NCBI GenBank assembly: GCA_030248225.1 | Contig: JASANE010007193.1 | Coordinates: 40,051-104,050 of the forward strand | Length of the DNA stretch: 64,000 nt | Direction: 5' to 3' | Source of the DNA: Trileptium ribeirensis | Taxonomy: Eukaryota > Nematoda > Enoplea > Enoplida > Thoracostomopsidae | Shown here: piece after piece, positions 47,941 to 59,121 of the stretch | Layout of the letters: every line of letters begins with the position of its first letter | Numbering within the stretch: position 1 is the first letter of the stretch | Position numbers and translations under genes: made by a program | Notes under the pieces: model-generated | What the model saw: the letters and a program-made list of their open reading frames with translations, nothing else | What the model was told of the DNA's origin: nothing | Database searches by the model: none

Positions 47941-50739
47941 CTACTTGCAGCAATAAGCAGAGTGCCGCGTGTTAACAACTTTAATAGGTTTCATTGCAAA
48001 AAATATGGAAATTAAAACGAGAATGCAGTAACAAAATTAGCAGCTTAAGTTTAAGTTCTACAACATTGTGGTGAATCTGAGCGGATGGGTAACAAGAAAT
48101 AACGAACTCACTCCCTATTCTGCAAAATACAACTTTTCAGCATGGTTAAGTCCAGCTCCTAAAGGATGTATGGGTTAGTAGATACTTGATATCTTTAAAA
48201 TACAACGGTTTGTCAAAAGTTTTTAAAACATTAGAACACCCTGCACAAATACCGAATATAAATATTCTACAATGGTTTGTGTAAACTTAAACTTCGTGAA
48301 CGGGTCGGATGTCATTATTGAAAGCCGGCTGCACAACTGATACATCCGAGAAACTAAAAAAATTAAATGTACAATCAGAATTTGTTTATACACAAACTAT
48401 TATGTAGTGCCAAAAATGTTGCATATATTGTTGCATTTACGTGTTTATGAGAGCCCAAATACGTTACAATCATTATGTACAACAACACCACTGAGTAGGA
48501 TTTGGCATAATGATCTGATCCTTTTTAACCCTAAGATTAAGTTTAAATTTAACCCGATTTGATTTGAAATTTGACTCAATCTGAGTCAAACTTGACATAT
48601 AGCATTAAGCATTCTCATTTCATTGGTTGTGCTAAAAGCTTGATAGCGTGTTTTCCCCCGCTTACAGCACTGCAATGTGTATTCATAATTATAAATTTTT
48701 ATCAACGCTCGATTTTCTCAGTCATAAATCATGTGACGAACGAGCTAGGATATTGATCCTCGAAAAAGCTTAAATTCCAAACTAACTGTCAGAACTATAG
48801 ATGAATTGCTTAGTTCCGTTCTCAATATCTCATCTCAAAATTTAATCAGACCCGTGTTACTTATATAAGCCTCAACAATTTTTAGTGAGATTCAAGGGTT
48901 TTATAAATTTGAAATTATTTACTTTAACCTCCAAATCCATGTAGGTATATTGCTGGGGTTATCTCTCGTTTAACGGCGGATTCAGCAAGGTTATTTAGCA
49001 AAAATAACCTTGAGTGCTTTAAGTGTAATGCACGCCATTCTGTTCTCGATACACTAAGCCTAAGCCATATGCTTACCCTAAGAATAGGTCAGCCATTAGC
49101 CTGTGTCGGGAGCTGCCCGCCCCCTCTGAGCTGTTCTTTTATCTAACGATATAACGCAACACTCTTCAGGGTTACTTGTCATCATGCAAACCTCGGGCTT
49201 TTTATGGTGTAGTTTTGGTACCTAGCTATTAAGGTCCAAACTCACAATAATAAATCGGGGTGGAGGTGGTAACTCCATCAGCGTGGAGATTGGAAAATGC
49301 ATTGATCGGAACATGCCTTTTGAATTGTCTAAAACAGGTACAACACTTTTGTTTCCCCCATTTTTCTCGGAAAATCAAACTTAGTTATGGACTTCCTGCA
49401 ATCCGAATTTTTTACCCACTGCACGGAGAAATAACACTTCTATGTTATCCTGAACTAGTGCATCTTTATCGCGAAAAAGCATCCAACCCCAGGAAGTCGG
49501 TACTTACAATATAGATGCTGCGCTAAAACCGTTGCGGTTAATGCCATTTCTTTGAAATATTGATTATACAGATGAAGCCGGAAAAATGGTCGATTCTGGT
49601 ATGGAAAATACTTTCGTCTTTACTTCGCAGCCATATCTGAAATCTTGGATTGAAATCAACCGTACACGCATGTCGTAGACCTAACGAGCACCACAAAAAC
49701 TAGAACCTAAGCTAAACCATTGTAACAGCTTAATAAGCCTAGACAAATATTCCAAAGCCATAATATTACCTTGGGAAAATCCAACCGTAATAATATATAT
49801 TTTTCATGGTGCCAATATGGAAAATATATATTTTAATATTACAATATATTTTATACAATGGCGCGTTTTCTTCTTCCAAACTCCTATTCTCATCGTCTGC
49901 CCGCATAACTCTGTCTGTTTAAGGTATCTGTGCTTGGGTGGTTCTTCACACCTTTTTCCTTGGCCGCCGTGTGCATGGCGGAACGCAGTACTGCACCGTA
50001 GGAAGGAGGGAGCAGTTTCTTTTAGCTCGACGCTATTGCAACCTGAAATCAGATTTACAGATTTGGATGCCTAATTTGAACGTCGAAGATACGTAAATTT
50101 GAGCACATGCTGAGGCGTACAAAAAGTTCCAAAATTGGTCTCAGATACCCCGGGTAGTTTAGTCGGGTCGGGTACAAGGGTATCGATTTACTAATCGATT
50201 ACCATGCCTAGTAAAGTCAACCGTTGTGATGAATGACAAATGTGGACAACAAATTTATAATCATTCTTGGATAAAATCAAGCTCAACATTTTAATCCGCC
50301 AGTGAACCCTGAGAAAATGCTTTTTATGACCAACTATAACTGTTTGTAGCAAATATAAAATTGTTGATCTACGTTTCGACCTAATTGGTTCAGTTTTGGG
50401 GTCTAACAAAGCAAACCCCGATTAACGTTAAAATAATTTCAATCTTTTTTGAATACTTCTGCGTTATCTTAAGCCAAACCCTAAGCCTAAGCCGAACCTT
50501 AGGTAGCTGTCCGGCTAAGGCTTAGTCGCATGCTGGCAGATTTTAGGAAGACCCAATAAATTGTCGGAGTTAGTTCTAGACCGTAAGGTTAGATTCAACG
50601 GTTCAACGTAACTTTATTGATTTCGAAGTCATTGCCGCTTTCTCCTTACAAGTCTAACGAGAACTTCATCTTTTCTGTTCTGCGTCTGGCAAGAGTCACG
50701 GCAACAAAGTTACAGTTGAGTATGACAAATAGTTTTATA

Positions 50740-50900
50740 CATACATGCTCGATGTCCCAACCGGGGAGCTGGGTCCCGGGCACGTTGGCGTTCGTCCTTC
50801 CGGGGTGGTTAGTCGACCTGTTAAAGTGTCGGCGCTTCGTATCTGGGGGAAACGCCGCCATGGGGTGTGGGATGGGATCACCCCTACCCTTATGACCATG
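50740..50900 (-). repeat. Possible fourth copy of the GC-richer repeat
   Basis: The reverse complement has AACGTGCCCGGGACCCAGC and CCCCGGTTGGGACATC, resembling the GTGCCC...CCCCGGTGATC block at about 3410. Weak alignment. GC-rich island with opposed open frames and no protein motif. Confidence 0.3.
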
Positions 50901-52412
50901 TACGGTTTTATGATTTACGATATGCAATCATATGACGTTTTTATGCCTTAAATTTTCGCATATCAGGCCTGCTCTGATTACAGGGTAAAGCGGAAGCGGA
51001 AGCGTATATTTGTCAACAAGATGAATAATGTACGGTCCCGATCTGTTTTAGCCAATCAAATGCTAACCTTGTTGTCATTGACATTTTGTCGTAACGATGA
51101 AACGATAGAGGAACATGCACCATTTACATTTAATTTTTTATTGAAAACTGTGGCCTGTCTATAATTGCCTGTCCATTGGGCGTAAAACATATATAGTCAA
51201 TGCCCACGTGAACATTAGAGAAAAAACGAATTCTGCGGATGTATGTATCCATCTGTTGCTTCGAGTTGAGCTGCTAGTTCAATTGACGTAGCAGTTTTTC
51301 GTATTATTTTTACCTTCACAAGAAACGCAAAGCGGCTAAGCAGGCGAATTCCCAACTAGCGTAAAATTTGTTGGAATTTAATGATAATTTAAAAAAGGAG
51401 AAACAAAAGAAATACAACACACGAGAGCAGAAACAAAATTTTCTTTCCTAGCTATGCGACAATTTGTCTTTTTACTAGTCGCCAAAGGATTATATATAAT
51501 GCAGAAATATTCAGAAATTTGTTTGGCCCTGTGAATCGCTAGCTTCAGGTTGGACATAGCCAAAAGTAGTAAATGGCACATCTAGGTGACTATATCTTTG
51601 CGGCCAAACACCATAATGAGTTATGCTTATTTTCTATAAGGGCGTGGATTGAGCACAAAAATCTGCGTATTTTTTTCGAATTTAGTGCACTAAAGGCACA
51701 ACTGTTGCTGGGAATATCAGTTACCATCACCGTAGACGATTAAAATATGGCTATAATCACTATGGCCAAAATGTCATGTGTGGTTGTTTTGACGTTTAAT
51801 CAATATCAATACCATTTACGATGCACTAAGTCTAAACCAAAACGTTAATTGCCTAATATCGAATCTTTGCATGTCGCTTAATCAATGATGCAGGACGAGC
51901 GAAAACTGCAGTTGGCAGTGAACGACACGAAATGTGTTTGCTTGCTAAATTTTTATAGCTGGCACCATATATCGTCTGAAAAGGCTGCTCTGCTCTTTTG
52001 CTTTCTAAGAAGCTAAAACAGTTTTATTTATATGCGCTGTAGTCCAAAGTGGAAAATATGTTTCACGACGTCTGCAAAGTTCTATATTTCACACATTTCA
52101 TCCATTTTGCTCTCATTTATAAATCAAATATGTACTTAAAACAAGAATAATTGTCCATTTCCAGACATCAAGCTATAATAGACAACATTAAGCAAACACT
52201 GAAGCTGCGTTGTAACTTGGATTCTCAAATATAAATTTCAAGAAAACATTGGAAGCTGAAAACATAGATATTTATAAATATATGTTTAATGACCCATTGA
52301 ATCGTCTACATTTTTCCGAATATAATTACCTGAATGGTGTAAAACGTGTTATTATAGCATCTTCGACATTTTCAACATGCTTTGTAGCATCGATTGTTGA
52401 GCTAACTGTTGC

Positions 52413-52563
52413 CAGGGGGCAGCAAAAAAGGGGGGTAGACGGGGGGCCACCCCCACTTTTCGGCAAAAATAGGATTTTTCATTTATAGTACCTGCAGTTT
52501 TGCCTTACGGCTCATCATTTTGATTTTGCCCTGCCCCATTTTCGAATAGCGCGGTGTGCTTCT
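52413..52563. mobile_element. Possible small hAT-type MITE
   Basis: Begins CAGGGGGCAGC after ACTGTTGC and may end ...GCTTCTG before TCTGTTGC (7 of 8 flanking bases equal). Terminal inverted similarity is limited to CAG. Confidence 0.25.
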
Positions 52564-54102
52564 GTCTGTTGCAATATTGTCTTGGCGTTTGTTGCGTAAT
52601 AGCCTTTATAGGCCAGTAAAAATAAATCTTTGAATTATATACAAATTTCATTTTTCTGACTAGAGAGATATGTTATTATGTGAATCATGTTTAGGTATGT
52701 ATACCCGTTATGCACTATGTAGAGTTTAGCATAGCATTTGCTGCTCCATGTTATTGCAGAATTAGTGCAGACTGTGGGCATGAAGTTTTGGTAGCTATGT
52801 GTAGATTAAATCACTAAATCAACGGTTTTAGCAACGCATCCATTACAAAATGGAAACTCATATTACACAACAAGAACCGGTAATTTTTTCTAACAAAATA
52901 GTTTATAACCCAAGGGAAAATTTTCAAACTTCACAGATACACAACATAGTAGCAAAGTATTGTTGTCGTTGAATGTTTCTACGTGTATGCAGATAGCATT
53001 CGAAATAGCATTGCAATTATATAGCACTGAGATTGCATAGCAATTATAATTCAGCAGTACAACTGCGATCCTTATTTTGAGCACGGCATTGCATTGCAGT
53101 ACGGCAAGATTGCTATGCACGATATGTTTACAAATTGCCATCAACCACGGGCCATAACTCGTAGATAATAATCACCAAATAATAGAAATTTCGCAGAATG
53201 TCGTTTCTCAATTTATTACTGAATATATTTATCCTCTTTTTGTAAGCTACATACGTTGCTTAGCAGTGATATACAGTACTGAGCTCAATTTTCATTTCAA
53301 CACCTACGACTCGAGAACGGATTGACGGAAGGTCCTAGATTTCTTACCATTTCATTCGATCGGCGAAAGACACATGAAAATAAATGATTTGTATATAACT
53401 TCTTTTGTTTGGAAGCAGGGCTTGAAAAACACTCTTTTTGGGCCCAAGTCACTCTGAATTATGGTGTTGTCGCCTGCAACTGGTAGAGAGTAAACTTAAT
53501 GAGTTAAAGTTTTCACACCGTAGATGGCATAATATACAAATAGTAATGATATAAACCGAAGAATCTTTTTTCATGAGAGGATAATGAAGTTAAACACGCC
53601 TATTTTGGACGAGCACGGCGCACGCAATATTGCTGTCATTTATCATTTTGGATTGTTTGTAACAATTTGACTTCAAATTTCTAAACAGTTCATGTGCTAT
53701 TAGAAAGAAAGCTTATGCAGCATACATGACCACAACATCCGCTTCAAACGTGAAAAAGAGTATGCAGCTCGGTTTGTGGCCAAATTCAATCTAAATTTTG
53801 TTGTTAATATCTATTGTTTGGAACAAGTTGGTTCGATTTAGTCCGAATATTTACAGTATAGGTGTTCTATGGCGGCGTAATTATGCCGCTTAGGTAAATA
53901 ATTTATATAGGAATAAGAAGATGAGTGCTATATTTTAAAACTAGAATTACTATTATTTTTGTTAAGTTGTAACTGAATCAGTGTATTTTGCACAAGTTTC
54001 AATAGGTCTCCTACAGACTTATGGATCATTTATTGCTTCCAAAAACGTGTGATAAGGTTCACTACTTTTACAGGGTTTGTCAATAGTAAATAATGTTAAT
54101 AT

Positions 54103-55017
54103 CAGAGATGGAACCGGGTCACATGCTTGACCCGGTGACCCGGTTTCATTTCCTAACATATATCCAAAAGCCTTTATGCCAACCCGGCGCACTACTAACT
54201 TTGTAATTCCATAGCTAACACAATCAGTCTTTCAATTGTTGCTAACTTCCTCGTAGCTTCAATATGATGGAAAGTGTGTGTTGAGGGCATCTATCTCAGT
54301 TTGTTGTGTTTTAATACCAATTATATACACACACCACCTTTTTATTCTTGTCGAAATGACTGACTGATAAATTGCGTCGATTAAGTCGACACGTAAATAA
54401 TTCGTCGACACGTAATAATCGTAATATATATATTGTAACGGCTGGACTAATGATAGTATTGACAATTACAGTTGGACAACTACTTTTTGTATAGTAGCCC
54501 CCATCAAATGTAAGGTCATCGGAAACCGTTAGAAATCTTCAAAAAGTCATTACACCACCAAGATGTCTTTTCACAAAAACTGCCAAAGACTCGAGTTCAG
54601 AACGTCTCAATTGTCGAAAAGTGTCAGCAATCCTACTTCTCGTGTACCAGACATAGCTCTTTTTGCGCCCCTTTGGGGAACTGGGATTTGGGAAGGTCTC
54701 TCAGCTTTATATTTTTTACTTTACATTGTACAATCCATGTGACCAATTAAATCATTAAACTGGCAATAATACGCACGCATTGGCAGAGAACCCTCGAAAC
54801 AAACAAAAATGCCAGTTTTTACAGTCTAAAACATGGTATTTGAATAGCGCTGGAGGAGCTTTTGCGATGCAATCTAGAAAACCAAATATGCATTTGGCAT
54901 GGAAAAAATGATAATTGGACGCAACCGGATCACAGGGTTACTGAACCAACCGGGTCACAGGGTCAGCTAGCCACCCGGGTCACAGGTTCACAATATGGTG
55001 ACCCATATGCATCTCTG
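54103..55017. mobile_element. 915-bp hAT-type MITE
   Basis: The left end CAGAGATGGAACCGGGTCAC and the complement of the right end CAGAGATGCATATGGGTCAC form TIRs typical of hAT (CAGAGATG). Subterminal GACCCGG/CCGGGTC motifs recur at both ends. Flanking bases (GTTAATAT, TAAATATT) do not give a clear 8-bp duplication. No transposase frame. Confidence 0.65.
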
Positions 55018-55384
55018 TAAATATTGACCTAACTGTTGAATATTGACCATTCCCGTCTCACTTTATATATGGTAGTGCTACAGGTATACACATATTAAGT
55101 GATGTTCCTAACCCAATGGTCTAGTCGAAGTCTCCAGCACTACAGCTGTATTTTTTGTTAAAATTCAAGCTAAAATACTTGGGTTGTGGAGTGAAGTTTA
55201 TTGATGCGGAAAAGCTGTATTGCTCAGTGTCAATTTGGAGTAAAGTTCGATACAATGCAGAACCGGTGCTAGGTTTGAGGTCTCCAAAGAACGATGTGGT
55301 GGGCCCTCAACCTATAATGTGAGCGGACCCTAAGGTACCCCAGGCCCCACGCCCTCTTCGCGACGAAGATGCGTCGCAAATTCT

Positions 55385-55500
55385 CGAAAATTTGTCGTAA
55401 TATTTGGAAAATTCAGCACAAAATGAGCACAAATAGGCCAAATTTAGGGAAATAGGGAAAATTTATCAAAAATTTAAGAATTTCCTGAGCTTCTTTTTTG
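55385..55500 (+). repeat. A-rich degenerate repeat, family copy 4
   Basis: Loose AAATTTAGGGAAAATTT repeats preceded by a GC-rich edge (CCCTCTTCGCGACGAAG), as in the copies at 6246, 13925 and 18330. Confidence 0.4.
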
Positions 55501-55740
55501 GAGACAATTTGAAACACTCGTCTGCTCGAAGTGATTAAAAATTGTAAAAATGTGGGGTCCCCTGGGTGTGAGGCCCCCATATTCCAATTATCGCAAACTC
55601 TGAAACAATGTGTCAAAACATGCTGATATGATGGTGGAAATGGGCTATCAATACAATCAAAATAGTACGTCAATAAGAATGTTTGCTATAAAAATTCAAA
55701 AACACTACAATAAATATCAAAAATAACCGTATCAGCTTAC

Positions 55741-55953
55741 CAGCTTGGCTTAAGGATAACGGTGTCGCTTGAGGTGCTGCCACTGGATTTTGAGCTCATT
55801 TTATTGTTACTGTCAATCGAACACGGAAACGGTTGATACAGTTGGTAATCGTCTTGTTCACCAGTTGGTGATAAGCTTGCCACTGTTAGCGGTGGTACTA
55901 TTGTTTCAGAAATACTGTACGGGATTTTTGTACTACAATCTAGTGATGGACGT
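55741..55953 (-). CDS. Shroom: Shroom-family protein, upstream exon in this window
   Basis: A 213-bp exon open throughout, between acceptor TTTTTCAATTTCAG and donor GTAAGC. One base completes an incoming codon, 70 codons follow, and TG is left over. TG joins the C at 39793 to give an in-frame cysteine codon. The peptide begins R-P-S-L-D-C, has a proline-rich middle and ends with a serine cluster (M-S-S-K-S-S-G-S-T-S-S-D-T-V-I). No domain is recognised. Linkage to the downstream exons across a 15.9-kb intron is inferred from strand, phase and similar composition. The PDZ and ASD1 parts of a full Shroom would lie further upstream, beyond what I can identify, and some Shrooms lack the PDZ. Confidence 0.6.
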
Positions 55954-57987
55954 CTGAAATTGAAAAATAGAATACAAATATATCCTGGAGATTACACAAC
56001 GAATAGGATTTAAAACTTTTAAAGCTGAACCGCGTTAACACTAGGGTAAGATAGGCACGTGCTCAAGGTCCCGCATCTTATGGGACTGCGGATGCTTTTC
56101 AAGTGGCAGGTCAACAATGGTGAGAAAGCAAAATAGATTTGTGCCGTGTTGCAGATTCTGAGCGGCGGTGATGTTCTCGAAGCGTTAAAATTCGAACCCT
56201 AGCTATTGACTTATCTACAGTATTTTGTGAGGAACTTGAACAGGTTTTCTTTAGATCATGCATACAATTGACTTATGAACTTTAAATAGTGCAGCATCTA
56301 ATATGCTGTCACACTATTCTTGCGATCAAATGCAGTCTTTAAGTTTTAAAAAGTATTAATGACATAACTTTGTTTTCTAAAAAAGTATTTTATATTTGAA
56401 ATTATCATTCTAAAATACTAAAATTGTTTCAGCCTTAGGCTTAGCTAATGTCTTTATGTTAGGTTGATACTACGGCTAACTCTAAGTCATTCGAATTGCG
56501 CGTACTAAGCTGTTCCTTTTATAAGAATATAACGTTCCGCCCCTTGCCTTGATTTTGGCCATAAAGAGTTTATAATTAATAAATCGCAAAAAATTTAACC
56601 TTAGTAATTATTAAAGTCAGTAGCGTCACTTAAACTTTTAAAACTTATAAATTATATTTTTTGAGTATAAAATAGCATTTAGATACAGAAGCAACTCACG
56701 CTCCTAAGTATTGTAACAAATCAAGACACGAAATTATGGGATAAATAGTGGGAATGAGAAGCAGTGTCAGAATTTATTGCTGTCACTATATAATACTTTT
56801 ACACATTACCATGGATGGAATAGAGATGAATTTTCGATTCTTAATTTTCTCATAATTTTTGTTCAGTTATAAACATTTTGCCGTTAATAGAGCACCAACA
56901 AATAATTAATGATGTATTGATGCATGCTGACGCTCTGAAGTCTCAGAGGGTAGCCAGGGTCGGCACGGGGGAGGTCGTCTCAAGGGGAGAGGCTCTGTGG
57001 GGAGGTATTTCAGAGCCATCGGCCAAAACATCTATTTAACCAAATGGAATTACGTTTAAATTTAATTATTTTGATTGGACACATACATTTTCAGAATGTC
57101 CGTCTTTTCGACGTTAATATCATATGACGCACCAGTGAGCGACAACGATAAGTTTATGGGCCTGTTTCTGTACTGTTTAATATCTCAAAACCTACATATC
57201 ATAATACAAAGTTCTCACATTAAAATATAATTATAAAGCTAAACTAAATCCTTGTTTAATACACATTCTTTACAAAATATAACTGTAACAGAAAAAGTAC
57301 ACAGAGCAGTCCAAAAGTAGACAATATTCCACCGACAGAAAATCTAGCGGTACCAGTTGCTGAAATGTTTCGTATGACGTTAAAAAATTAAAACATATTT
57401 TGATCAAGGTTTGGCATTTCGGCACCTATATATACCCTCAGCAAGATGTAAAATTTAGAAAGATTCAGGCACCGATTTTGGCACAGAGGCGCACGTTGAA
57501 TGATGTCACGCCGCCTTTTCATTGAAAGATATGACCCAAAGTTTTACTGGAAGACCCATTTTTGAAGAAAAATTATTAGTAAATACCTAACACAATTTTG
57601 ATACAATATATTTTACGGTGCGATACAATATTTGGAATCTTGGAAACGCCTGATTGCCCTGGTGCATAACATTACTCCAATGCTTGCGTTAGATTTTACA
57701 GCTTAGACACTGCTTCACCATTTGCAATTATTACGACATAAACGATTATTTAATAGATGGCCAAAATTTGACAAAAATTTCATATCACCACCGATTTGTA
57801 TTTTACGCAGCGTTAAGAAAACTTTCTGCGTCGCGCTAAGTAAACCAAGATAGCCTTGCCCTAGTAGCAATTTCAAAGCTGCTGTTAGCATCCTAGGGAT
57901 CCTCGCAACGCACAGTATTACATTGGAAAAAACAAGTACACCCTAATGTGAACTAATATAGCGATTCGCGTGCAATAGGCAGATAAT

Positions 57988-58344
57988 TTAGTTACGCATG
58001 AATTGCGTATGTTTGTTTGTGTTGTATCTACATCCACTTGTTGGTCGCAAACTGTTCGGGTTTAATTTCCGGCTTCGGGCAAATTTCGCTTTTGTGAAGA
58101 TCGAAGCCTTGTTCCGACCCAAATTGTCATCCTTGTTTGTTCCACCAGTCTTAACGAAAATAAGACAGGCTTGCCCTAAATTATGGGCCGGACCCATGTC
58201 GTGCGGGCTTAGCTCCTGCTTCTCATTTGTAATTCGAATGGGGAGCCGGCACAAGCCTTTCAAATACTTCAAATTAAAGCAATAGCAGAAACCAAAATTA
58301 CTGTGACCTATGTCTTCTAACCTAATGGCTTTAAAATGTAGCAT
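57988..58344. other. Region open on both strands, unrecognised
   Basis: About 290-350 bp open on the minus strand (118 codons) and the plus strand (95 codons), richer in GC than its flanks. No domain, splice partner or element boundary was found. More likely old repeat DNA than a gene. The rest of 55954-58880 shows nothing identifiable. Confidence 0.25.
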
Positions 58345-58889
58345 TGAAAGTAAAGCGTTTTTCTAAACTACTCAGACTCAGCTGTACTGTACTACAATAG
58401 AAATGAAATACAAAGCCAAATTTAAATAAACAAGATTGTTTACCCTTGCTAAAACTCTCAAAAAGCCTGCTACGAGCTATGAAGTATACTCATAATAGAT
58501 CGACGTATTCTGTATGGTCTTAGCCAAAGTTTAACAGTACCATTTCACACGTATGTGGTGGCAGCAATGTACAGAGTGTTCGCCAATATACGATCATTGT
58601 AAAAATGCTATGAAAATTTCCTCGCTTAAAATAAAATAAAGATGGATAATTGACATTTATACCTTTGATGAAATAACGAACTACAATAAAACGCACAAAT
58701 ACATAAAACTTTCATGTCATCCATCTTCCGTGTATATTTCAAAAGGCGTCTACTTCAGTGGAAATACAAGTGTGCATAAAAATTGAATAGAAACCCCAAT
58801 TACATGTCACGGCCTTAGTCAAGAGTCTTTCATGTACTCATGTATTATTTGTAGAACTTGATATAACATTCAGAATATAATCACATAAT

Positions 58890-59085
58890 AAAATAAATAA
58901 ACAAGTAAATAAATAAATAAATCTTAGGTAAGAAATTTTGAATTTAGGGTGTAGCGATAGAAGCTTGTAGATGAAAGAATGTGAAAAAGAAGCCGGTGAA
59001 AAGTTGGGCTGCGGTAGAATTCGAACCCACAATCTCCTGCTTTGGATTCGTAGTCAGGCGCTCTACCGATTGAGCTATCTCTGCC
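58890..59085 (-). mobile_element. tRNA-derived SINE with ATTT tail
   Basis: The head at 59085-59007 folds as a degraded arginine-tRNA-like sequence: acceptor GGCAGAG, A box TAGCTCAATCGG (59077-59066), anticodon loop region CTGACTACGAATC, and B box GGTTCGAATTC (59027-59017). The anticodon arm carries about six extra bases (CCAAAG), and the acceptor stem has mismatches, so it is not a working tRNA gene. A tRNA-unrelated body of about 85 bp follows, then an (ATTT)n tail to about 58890 or slightly beyond. RNA polymerase III would read from the internal boxes. Confidence 0.65.
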
Positions 59086-59121
59086 TGACATCACAGCAGA
59101 TATAAAGCTCCTATATTCAAC

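Larger units (their letters stand above)
43872..54102. other. Large Shroom intron, mostly without identifiable content
   Basis: Inferred intron sequence of the minus-strand gene. Apart from the items listed separately (46271, 47825, 50740, 52413) I see no gene, RNA gene or clear element. An imperfect hairpin lies at 47715-47765 (ATCATGTGTATTA / TAATACACATGAT). Confidence 0.4.

Noticed and set aside
50470..50515. CCTAAGCCTAAGCC resembling nematode-type TTAGGC telomere repeat
   Set aside because: Only two to three degenerate units; not an interstitial telomere.
50617..50951. Opposed open frames in the GC-rich island near 50.8 kb
   Set aside because: Open on both strands because of composition. 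The sequence loosely matches the dispersed GC-richer repeat and shows no protein motif.
59007..59085. Functional tRNA-Arg gene
   Set aside because: Acceptor-stem mismatches, an interrupted anticodon arm and the SINE body and tail downstream argue for a retroelement head.
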